A stretch of DNA of 6,089 nt from Acidobacteriota bacterium (GTDB taxonomy: Bacteria > Acidobacteriota > UBA4820 > DSQY01), in NCBI GenBank assembly GCA_021814085.1, contig JAKAJA010000119.1, positions 1-6,089 on the forward strand, in the 5' to 3' direction. Below, piece after piece: positions 1-4,819 of this stretch. Numbering within the stretch: the first letter of the stretch is position 1; each line of letters opens with the position of its first letter. The notes below the pieces were generated by a model. That model saw only the letters and a program-made list of their open reading frames with translations. It did no database searches and was not told the origin of the DNA. The position numbers and the translations under genes are program-made.

Positions 1-873
1 GAAGGAGACGTTCCAGAAGCGGTAGATGCCCCGCTTCTCCTGCATGAGGAACGAGTGGAGGAAGGCCGTGCCCGTGAGCCACGGCATGAAGGAGGCGTTC
101 TCCACCGGGTCCCACGCCCAGTAGCCGCCCCAGCCCAGCTCGATGTAGGCCCAGTAGCCGCCGAGCAGGATGCCGATGCCCAGGGTGAGCCAGGAGAACA
201 TGGCCCAGTTCCTGGCGGACCTCATCCAGAAGGTGTTGCGTTCGCGGTGCGCCAGGGCCCCGAGGATGAAGGCGAAGGGCACGGTGAATCCCACGTAGCC
301 CAGGTAGAGCATGGGGGGATGGATGGCCATGTAGATGTTCTGGAGGAGCGGGTTCAGGCCGTTGCCCTCGACCTGCCGGAGGGCCTGGGGCGGATAGCTC
401 GCGATGAGCTGGCCCGAGCCGTCCTTGAGGAGTTCGAAGGGGCTGATCTTGAAGCAGAGGAGGAAGAGGAAGAAGCCCAGGGTGAGGAAGAGGAGCAGGT
501 TCGTGAAAGGGAGGAGCTTGAGGTTGTTCCGCCGGTTGAAGGTGACCGCCAGGGCGGAGAAGATGGCGAGGAGGGCGCACCAAAAGAGCATGGACCCGCT
601 CATGCCGCCCCAGAGGGCCGTCAGCTTGTAGATCCACGGCTGGGATCGCCGGGAGTACTCCCACACGTACTTGACGGTGAAGTCGTCCCGCAGGAGGGCA
701 AACCAGAGGGCGACCACGGAAAGGACGACCATGGCGCAGATCCCGTACATGCACCGGATGGAGCTATCCAGGTATCGGGCGTCCTTCGTACGGTAGGCCA
801 CCAGCGAGGCGATGATGCCCCAGACGGCCAGTCCGTGGGCGATGAACAGGGCGTAATTTCCGAGGCTATTCAT
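1..873 (-). CDS. ccmF: CcmF, cytochrome c haem lyase subunit (N-terminal part; runs off window)
   Basis: This is the large multi-membrane-spanning subunit of the System I (Ccm) machinery. It takes haem from holo-CcmE and takes part in attaching it to CxxCH motifs of apocytochromes at the outer face of the cytoplasmic membrane. I translated 291 codons without a stop, about 45% of a usual CcmF of roughly 650 residues; the rest lies beyond base 1. Several hydrophobic helices are visible. The WWD signature is at residues 248-266 (WGGYWAWDPVENAS then FMPWL). It is flanked by His185 (IHPPMLYLGY) and His273 (FLHS), which match the two histidines that flank the WWD domain in characterised CcmF. The ATG at 873 overlaps the end of ccmE by 8 nt, and AAGGGA lies just upstream, so translational coupling is likely. 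Transcription should come from the ccmE promoter. The family call is firm. Confidence 0.96.
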   Translation of the reverse strand, partial: MNSLGNYALFIAHGLAVWGIIASLVAYRTKDARYLDSSIRCMYGICAMVVLSVVALWFALLRDDFTVKYVWEYSRRSQPWIYKLTALWGGMSGSMLFWCALLAIFSALAVTFNRRNNLKLLPFTNLLLFLTLGFFLFLLCFKISPFELLKDGSGQLIASYPPQALRQVEGNGLNPLLQNIYMAIHPPMLYLGYVGFTVPFAFILGALAHRERNTFWMRSARNWAMFSWLTLGIGILLGGYWAYIELGWGGYWAWDPVENASFMPWLTGTAFLHSFLMQEKRGIYRFWNVSF

Positions 874-1339
874 TGGATCCCTTGGGCGGGGCCTGGGATT
901 CCTTGGACGGGGCAGCGGGTCCCTTGGCAGCCGGACCGCCAGCGCCTTGTCCCTTGGACTCGTACTTGGAGGGGCACTTCACGATGAGTTCCCGCCCCTG
1001 GAAGGTCCCCTTGTCGTCCATGCGGCCGTCCACCACGATCTGGAGGCCCTCCTGGAATGCGTCGGGCACGGCCCCTTGGTAGTGGACGGGGATGGTCATC
1101 GCGGACTCTTTCTCGTCCTGGACGTTGAACCACAGGTCGAGCCGGTTCGGCGACATCTTGACGGACCCTGGCTGGATGATGCCCTTCAGCTTCAGCCGGT
1201 CCTTCTGCTTGGCCACGTCGGCGTGAAATTCCTTGGGGCTGTAATAATAGACGGACTTGCTATTGCCCGTGTTGGACAGGAAGAAGAGGGCGATGGCGCC
1301 CACGACGATAATCAGGCCGACGGTCCACTTCACCTTCAT
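866..1339 (-). CDS. ccmE: CcmE, periplasmic haem chaperone, CxxxY variant
   Basis: CcmE is a membrane-anchored haem chaperone that binds haem covalently on the periplasmic side and passes it to CcmF. The 157-residue product has one N-terminal anchor helix (about residues 5-22). A beta-rich OB-fold core follows (about 28-118), including LKGIIQPGSV and the IVVDGRMDDKGTFQG segment typical of the family. In most proteobacteria the haem-binding motif is HxxxY. Here the same place reads K-C122-P-S-K-Y126, so the ligand is cysteine. A low-complexity tail rich in Ala, Gly, Pro, Lys and Ser (about 129-157) follows. The ATG at 1339 is preceded by GGAGGAG at an 8-nt spacing and by a strong promoter. The stop lies inside the start of ccmF. 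From the literature, CxxxY CcmE is found in Ccm systems that lack CcmH; whether that holds here cannot be seen in this window. Confidence 0.95.
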   Translation of the reverse strand: MKVKWTVGLIIVVGAIALFFLSNTGNSKSVYYYSPKEFHADVAKQKDRLKLKGIIQPGSVKMSPNRLDLWFNVQDEKESAMTIPVHYQGAVPDAFQEGLQIVVDGRMDDKGTFQGRELIVKCPSKYESKGQGAGGPAAKGPAAPSKESQAPPKGSNE

Positions 1340-1347
1340 GGAAGGAA

Positions 1348-1354
1348 CTCCTCC
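1348..1354 (-). promoter_or_regulatory. Shine-Dalgarno of ccmE
   Basis: The minus strand reads GGAGGAG, 8 nt before the ATG at 1339. It is one of the strongest ribosome binding sites in the window and fixes the ccmE start. Confidence 0.85.
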
Positions 1355-1392
1355 AAGGTCTGCTCATGAATCCGGAAGCGAGGCCCTCCGAA

Positions 1393-1421
1393 ATCATAGA
1401 GAAAAACCTTTCCAGGGTCAA
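1393..1421 (-). promoter_or_regulatory. Sigma-70-type promoter for ccmEF
   Basis: On the minus strand a -35 box TTGACC (1416-1421) is separated by 17 bp from a -10 box TATGAT (1393-1398). Each box is one mismatch from consensus. Transcription would start near 1386, giving a leader of about 47 nt that contains the ccmE ribosome binding site. It lies between the upstream ThiE/TenI-family gene and ccmE, so ccmEF can be expressed independently of the tRNA-Gly unit. I see no clear operator or riboswitch in the 124-bp gap (1340-1463), and no clear terminator for the preceding gene. Confidence 0.8.
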
Positions 1422-1463
1422 AAGTATTGCCTCGTCCTAGATACGACCAGAAGACTCGCCCCG

Positions 1464-2072
1464 TCAATGGAAGGCGCCCATGATCCGGGGCAACTCCTCC
1501 TGGGGGTTGCGCGGTGAACAGAACAGTCGGATGGCGGCCACGCCCGCCGCTCCCGCGTCCATTACGCGGGAGATTTTCGCGGCCTCGATGCCCCCCAGAC
1601 CCAGAACAGGAATGGGGGAGATCTTGCAGATGTGGCCGAACCGCTCCAGCCCCATGGGGGATCCCACGGCCCTTTTCGACGGCGTTTCGAAGACGGGCCC
1701 TAACGTGACGGCGTCCGCCCCCGCGCCGGCGGCATCCATGACCTCCGTCTCCGAATGACAGCTCCTCAACACGAGAAAGGGCGACGGAAACATAAGCCTC
1801 ACGCGTTCCGTGGGGAGGCCATCGGAGGGCAGGTGGACCCCCGAGGCTCCCGCCGCGGCGGCGAGGTCGGGACGCCCGTTGAGGAGGAGCTTGGCGCCGA
1901 AGCGCCTGGCTTCCGGCACGAGCATCCGCAATGCGGCATAGAGGGTGCGGTCCGAGAGGTCCTTTTCCCGGATCTGAATCCAACTGATCCCCGCCCTGAT
2001 GAGCCCGGAAGCCTGCAGGATCAGGTCCCCGGCGGGGGCCAGAGATCGGTCCGTGATGGCGTAGGTAATCAT
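1464..2072 (-). CDS. ThiE/TenI-family protein (thiamine phosphate synthase or thiazole tautomerase-like)
   Basis: A 202-residue TIM-barrel protein of the TMP synthase/TenI family, acting in thiamine biosynthesis in the cytoplasm. ThiE joins the pyrimidine and thiazole halves of thiamine phosphate; TenI isomerises the thiazole precursor. Visible motifs are QIREKD (33-38), NGRPDLA (65-71), GVHLPSDGLP (78-87), LGPVFETPSK (124-133) and the phosphate-binding GLGGI (158-162). The features are mixed. NGR and HLPS are as I recall them in Bacillus TenI, where ThiE has ND and HIGQED with its Mg2+-binding Asp residues. The GPVF segment is ThiE-like, whereas TenI has GHVF with the catalytic His. Annotation pipelines would probably name it thiE; the true activity is open, so no symbol is given. 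The ATG at 2072 lies 2 nt after the bactofilin stop, with no strong ribosome binding site, which suggests coupled translation. Longer in-frame starts would run through the bactofilin gene and the tRNA and are rejected. Confidence 0.8.
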   Translation of the reverse strand: MITYAITDRSLAPAGDLILQASGLIRAGISWIQIREKDLSDRTLYAALRMLVPEARRFGAKLLLNGRPDLAAAAGASGVHLPSDGLPTERVRLMFPSPFLVLRSCHSETEVMDAAGAGADAVTLGPVFETPSKRAVGSPMGLERFGHICKISPIPVLGLGGIEAAKISRVMDAGAAGVAAIRLFCSPRNPQEELPRIMGAFH

Positions 2073-2074
2073 CT

Positions 2075-2425
2075 TCAGGGAGTGTAGGGAAGCAGGGTTC
2101 CCGTCAGTTGGGCGCCTTTGCGGATGAAGAGACGACCGGCCTTGAGCTGGCCGTCCCAGGAGCCGGTCTCCTCTATGGTCGCCAGGCCCGCGATGAAAGC
2201 CTGGCCCGAGGCCGCACCGCAACAGAGGAGGGAAGCGCTGGTGAGGTCGCCCTTCACCCTGGCGCCCTGTGCGATGAGGAGCGAAGACTTCGAACGGACC
2301 GGACCCTCGAAAACGCCCAGAATCTCCACTTCCGCTTGCGTGACGAGGGCGCCCTTGAACGTGGTCTTGGGACCGATGACCGTTTTGGGCGGGGGAGGCG
2401 GGGGCGGCTTCTTGAAAAAGGCCAA
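2075..2425 (-). CDS. Bactofilin (polymer-forming cytoskeletal protein), short, TTG start
   Basis: Bactofilins self-assemble into filaments or patches from a right-handed beta-helix and help place cell-wall or envelope machinery. The predicted 116-residue product has a short N-terminal tail (MAFFKK, then seven prolines and a Lys). The entry motif TVIGPKTTFKGAL (15-27) leads into a repeating beta-helix with periodic hydrophobic and Gly residues to about 112 (LGVFEGPV, IAQGARVKGDL, AGLATIEETGSWDGQL, FIRKGAQLTGTL). I chose the TTG at 2425 because GGAGA sits 5 nt upstream and because earlier in-frame starts fall inside the tRNA gene. The product is small but in the normal range for the family. The gene lies 27 nt after the tRNA-Gly 3' end and 2 nt before the ThiE/TenI gene, so all three are probably one transcript. 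The Pro7 run may make translation depend on EF-P. The family call is good, the cellular role unknown. Confidence 0.85.
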   Translation of the reverse strand: MAFFKKPPPPPPPKTVIGPKTTFKGALVTQAEVEILGVFEGPVRSKSSLLIAQGARVKGDLTSASLLCCGAASGQAFIAGLATIEETGSWDGQLKAGRLFIRKGAQLTGTLLPYTP

Positions 2426-2430
2426 GGGCT

Positions 2431-2435
2431 TCTCC
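2431..2435 (-). promoter_or_regulatory. Ribosome binding site that decides the bactofilin TTG start
   Basis: The minus strand reads GGAGA, 5 nt before the TTG at 2425. No ATG or GTG lies in a sensible place: upstream is the tRNA, downstream is the proline run and the conserved domain. This supports the non-ATG start. Confidence 0.65.
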
Positions 2436-2452
2436 GAGGGCGGAAGGGGAAG

Positions 2453-2528
2453 TGGAGCGGGCGAGGGGTCTCGAACCCCCGACCTCAAGCTTGGGAAGCT
2501 CGCGCTCTACCAACTGAGCTACGCCCGC
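2453..2528 (-). tRNA. tRNA-Gly (anticodon CCC), CCA encoded
   Basis: A complete 76-nt cloverleaf on the minus strand. The acceptor stem is GCGGGCG/CGCCCGC, the D stem GCTC/GAGC with G18G19, and the anticodon stem CGAGC/GCTTG with loop TTCCCAA. The T stem is GGGGG/CCCCT with loop TTCGAGA. The anticodon CCC reads the Gly codon GGG. The discriminator U73, the G1-C72, C2-G71 and G3-C70 pairs and C35/C36 match known bacterial glycine identity elements. The 3' CCA is encoded (2453-2455). A strong promoter lies immediately upstream. Confidence 0.97.
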
Positions 2529-2539
2529 TCAAGTGGGCC

Positions 2540-2568
2540 ATCTTAAACGAAGTGGGGCGAACGGTCAA
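2540..2568 (-). promoter_or_regulatory. Sigma-70-type promoter for tRNA-Gly / bactofilin / ThiE-TenI
   Basis: On the minus strand -35 TTGACC (2563-2568), a 17-bp spacer and -10 TAAGAT (2540-2545). The tRNA begins 11 nt after the -10 box, so the primary transcript would carry a 5' leader of only about 4-6 nt before RNase P cleavage. The bactofilin and ThiE/TenI genes have no clear promoter of their own and probably read through from here. Confidence 0.82.
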
Positions 2569-2595
2569 GGCGCGGGAATGTAGGGCGCGGGGTTC

Positions 2596-2619
2596 GGGCG
2601 CCTTGTCAAACAGGGCGCC
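2596..2619. repeat. Two GGGCGCC heptamers around the amidase -35 box
   Basis: GGGCGCC occurs at 2596-2602 and again at 2613-2619, 17 bp apart start to start. Each contains the palindrome GGCGCC. They bracket the -35 box of the plus-strand promoter. This could be an operator pair, but in GC-rich DNA it could be chance. Confidence 0.35.
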
Positions 2620-2631
2620 AGAAGGTACAAT
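2603..2631 (+). promoter_or_regulatory. Sigma-70-type promoter for the amidase-gerMN-murI-rph operon
   Basis: -35 TTGTCA (2603-2608), a 17-bp spacer and -10 TACAAT (2626-2631); each box is one mismatch from consensus. Transcription would start near 2638, giving a leader of about 66 nt to the GTG at 2704. It points away from the tRNA-Gly promoter. The facing -35 boxes are 34 bp apart, so a regulator or polymerase bound at one could affect the other. Confidence 0.72.
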
Positions 2632-2690
2632 CCATCACGTTTCCGGCCCAGTGCGGGGTGGGTGGTTCAAGCCCTCCGAAGGTCGGAGAA

Positions 2691-2695
2691 AGGGA
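2691..2695 (+). promoter_or_regulatory. Ribosome binding site that decides the amidase GTG start
   Basis: AGGGA lies 8 nt before the GTG at 2704. That start puts a clean signal peptide at the N terminus. An upstream in-frame GTG at 2662 would add 14 mostly polar residues before it. Confidence 0.55.
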
Positions 2696-2703
2696 CGGCC
2701 CGG

Positions 2704-4254
2704 GTGGACATCAAGCGCTGGACTGCGGCACTCGCCCTGTCGGTGGCCTTCGCGGCCCATGCCATGGACGTGTCCGGCCCCCAAGGCGCCTTCGCGCTAA
2801 AGGACAAGCCCAGGGGGGGGCAGCCCGGGTTCTGCGCGGAAGAGTTGGCGGCGGCGCTGAAGGGAACACTGGGCCGGGATGAGGTTTCCCACTACCCGGT
2901 GGTCAGCCTGAACGGGCGGCGCATCCTGCTCTCCACCACCTCGGCCCTGGTCTCGGTTGATGGGAAAATCGTGCGACTGCAGCAGGCCCCATCGGCGTCG
3001 GATGGCTGCCTCTGGCTCCCTGCCGAGTTCCTGACGGCGGTCCTGCCGCAGGTTCTTGGCGGACCCGTTTCGGTGAAAGGGCTGGAGGCCAAGGCGGCAC
3101 CCGCGGATGCCAAGCCCGAATCCAAACCGGAGACCAAGGCCGAAACGAAGGCCTCCCAAGACAGGGGCGATAGGGTGGTCGTGGAGTCGGTCGTTGCCTC
3201 GGACAGCGTGCGCATCACATTTCTCGGCCGAGCCGCGCTCTTGGGTGAGGTGGCCCAGGGCAGCAAGGATGTTACGGCCACCTTCTCTGATGCCACACTC
3301 GTCGGGAACCCCGGCGGGTTGGGCAAGGGAATCGTGGATGACCTCCAATTCGAGAAGGGTGGACATCGGGCCAAGATCCAACTCGGGGCCGGCTTCAGGC
3401 GCTTCGAGTCGGTCAAATTGAGGAACCCCGATAGGCTCGTCCTTCTCTTCAGGGGCGAAGGCCAGCGCGTGGTTTCTCCCGCCCCGGAACCGCCCCCAGC
3501 CCCTGAACCCATAGCAGTGGTTCCGCCCATGACGGGAGAACCGCCAAAGAAATCGTCGGCCTTCGATACAGTGGTCCTGGACCCCGGCCACGGCGGGCCC
3601 GATACGGGCGCCACCACGGTGGGTGGCCTTCAAGAGAAAAACCTGACCCTGGTTCTGGCCCAGAAGACCGCGGCCCTCCTCGAGAAAGAGGGCATCAAAG
3701 CCATCCTCACGCGGAACACGGATGTCCAGGTCCCCCTCTTGCAGCGCACGGCCCTCGCCAACTTCAACCGCGCCAATCTCTTCCTCTCCATTCACCTCAA
3801 CTCTTCTCCAGCCAGCTCCGCGCGGGGCACGGAGACCTATTATCTCAGCAGGAACGCGACGGATCAGTGGTCCTCGCAGCTGGCCGCCAAAGAAAATACC
3901 GCCGACGAGGCGAGTGGGGCCACGGGCGACGGCGGGCTCAACCTCGTGCTGTGGGAGCTGGCCCAGACGTCCTACATCGTCGAGAGCGCGGCTCTGGCCG
4001 AGGCCATCCAGCAGGAGTTCAACGCCCTTCTCGGGACGGCCGACCGGGGCGTCAGGCAGGCGCCCTTCGTGGTCCTCGAGGGAGCCCAGATGCCCGCCGT
4101 CCTGGTGGAGGTGGCTTTCCTCTCCAACCCGGACGAGGGCAAGCGCATCGCGGATCCCGCTTTCCAGGACCAGGTCGCGGCCGCCCTGGTCAAGTCCATC
4201 CTCGCTTTCAAGGCCCGGAATGAAAAGCCCCAGACGCCTCCCCCGCAGCCTTGA
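2704..4254 (+). CDS. N-acetylmuramoyl-L-alanine amidase (Amidase_3), secreted, with AMIN-like domain
   Basis: A zinc amidase that cuts the bond between MurNAc and L-Ala in peptidoglycan, used in cell separation and wall turnover in the periplasm. The predicted 516 residues begin with a signal peptide (MDIKRWTAAL...AAHA, cleavage near residue 20). A region at about 65-118 follows (VVSLNGRRILL...VDGKIVRL...WLPAEFL) that resembles stalk domains of the copper amine oxidase N-terminal type. Next come a Lys/Glu/Ala linker (about 127-155), an AMIN-like beta domain (about 157-251) and a Pro-rich linker (257-286). The Amidase_3 domain (287 to about 505) keeps all key residues: His296 in DPGHGG, Glu311 in QEKNLT, His364 in SIHLNS and catalytic Glu469 in VEVAFLSNP. 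AMIN domains in AmiC-type enzymes direct them to the division site or envelope; that role is inferred. It leads a four-gene operon and overlaps the next gene by 35 nt. A G8 run lies early in the gene. Confidence 0.92.
   Translation: MDIKRWTAALALSVAFAAHAMDVSGPQGAFALKDKPRGGQPGFCAEELAAALKGTLGRDEVSHYPVVSLNGRRILLSTTSALVSVDGKIVRLQQAPSASDGCLWLPAEFLTAVLPQVLGGPVSVKGLEAKAAPADAKPESKPETKAETKASQDRGDRVVVESVVASDSVRITFLGRAALLGEVAQGSKDVTATFSDATLVGNPGGLGKGIVDDLQFEKGGHRAKIQLGAGFRRFESVKLRNPDRLVLLFRGEGQRVVSPAPEPPPAPEPIAVVPPMTGEPPKKSSAFDTVVLDPGHGGPDTGATTVGGLQEKNLTLVLAQKTAALLEKEGIKAILTRNTDVQVPLLQRTALANFNRANLFLSIHLNSSPASSARGTETYYLSRNATDQWSSQLAAKENTADEASGATGDGGLNLVLWELAQTSYIVESAALAEAIQQEFNALLGTADRGVRQAPFVVLEGAQMPAVLVEVAFLSNPDEGKRIADPAFQDQVAAALVKSILAFKARNEKPQTPPPQP
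2813..2820 (+). repeat. Homopolymer G8 tract inside the amidase gene
   Basis: Eight consecutive G at codons 37-39 (Arg-Gly-Gly), shortly after the signal peptide. The reading frame is intact on both sides: signal peptide before it, conserved domains after it. A one-base change here would cut off the product early. Confidence 0.9.
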
Positions 4255-4819
4255 GCTCGTGATCCTGGCGGCGGCCCTCTGTGCGGGCTTCGCCTCCTGC
4301 CGTGGGAAGGAGCCGGTTCCCGCCTCCCAGTCCCAGGCGCAGGCACCTGTCCAACAGGCCGCGAACGCCGCCCAGCGCGTCCTCTACTACCCGGCGGGGG
4401 AGGACCTCCTCCTCGCGCCATGCACCGTTTCCATGGTTCCCGCGGGGACGCCCCAGCAGGACATGGCCGCCCTGCTGAACCGCTACTTCGACGGCCCACC
4501 GTGCGACGGACAGGTGCAGCCCTTTCTCGAGCACAGCTCCCTCAGGGCCCTGTACATGGTGGGCGACGAGGCGGTCGTTGATCTGACGGGGCCCGTCCGG
4601 ACGGGCGGCGGATCATCCACCGAGACGGCCCGCGTCTACGGCATCGTCGAGACCCTCGTTCAGAACTTCCCTCAGGTGAAGACGGTGCGGATCCTCGTGG
4701 ACGGACAGGAGGCGGACACCCTCCTTGGCCACTTGGACCTCTCCCGCCCTCTGGTCCCCGAACCCCGGCTCCTAGTCCGGAGCGCCCGCAGGGCGACCGG
4801 AGAGGGAGAGGCCCGGTGA
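4220..4819 (+). CDS. GerMN-domain probable lipoprotein
   Basis: A 199-residue protein with an N-terminal basic stretch, a hydrophobic helix (about 13-26) and a possible lipobox GFAS-Cys27. The -3 residue is Phe rather than Leu, so lipid attachment is likely but not certain. A Gln/Ala/Pro linker (about 31-52) leads to a GerMN domain (about 53-178). Its typical blocks are VVDLTG (119-124), Glu135, IVETL (142-146), VRILVDG (156-162) and GHLDLSRPL (170-178). GerMN is named after the Bacillus germination and sporulation protein GerM. It also occurs in many non-sporulating bacteria, often beside cell-wall amidases, and its biochemical role is not established. The ATG at 4220 follows AAGG at a 7-nt spacing and overlaps the amidase end by 35 nt. 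The stop overlaps the murI start (GTGA). Two wall genes flank it, so a role in envelope or peptidoglycan processes is a fair inference. Confidence 0.85.
   Translation: MKSPRRLPRSLELVILAAALCAGFASCRGKEPVPASQSQAQAPVQQAANAAQRVLYYPAGEDLLLAPCTVSMVPAGTPQQDMAALLNRYFDGPPCDGQVQPFLEHSSLRALYMVGDEAVVDLTGPVRTGGGSSTETARVYGIVETLVQNFPQVKTVRILVDGQEADTLLGHLDLSRPLVPEPRLLVRSARRATGEGEAR

Larger units (their letters stand above)
2529..2703. other. Divergent intergenic region
   Basis: The 175 bp between the tRNA-Gly 5' end and the amidase start carry two oppositely directed promoters and the paired GGGCGCC heptamers. No small gene, riboswitch or terminator was recognised here. Confidence 0.7.

Noticed and set aside
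55..987. Long plus-strand open frame opposite ccmF and the ccmE end (Glu/Gly-rich product)
   Set aside because: It lies antisense to a clear CcmF coding sequence, has biased low-complexity composition and no recognisable domain; it is a by-product of GC-rich codon use.
1340..1463. Possible terminator or riboswitch between the ThiE/TenI gene and ccmE
   Set aside because: No stable hairpin with a T run and no THI-box pattern were seen; the region is explained by a promoter and a short leader.
2075..2488. Longer bactofilin starting at the TTG at 2488
   Set aside because: That start and 12 codons fall inside the tRNA-Gly gene; the TTG at 2425 has a ribosome binding site and fits the family.
1464..2513. 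Extended 349-residue form of the ThiE/TenI protein
   Set aside because: The extra 147 residues are an out-of-frame reading of bactofilin and the tRNA; the family length fits the ATG at 2072.
2604..2609. TTGACA on the minus strand as a second -35 box for the tRNA promoter
   Set aside because: The nearest -10-like hexamer (TACATT) is 21 bp away, too far; the TTGACC-17-TAAGAT pair is much better placed. The hexamer mirrors part of the plus-strand TTGTCA.
2797..3795. 332-codon minus-strand open frame inside the amidase gene
   Set aside because: It is antisense to conserved amidase domains, has no family motifs and no plausible promoter; GC-rich genes often give such long mirror frames.
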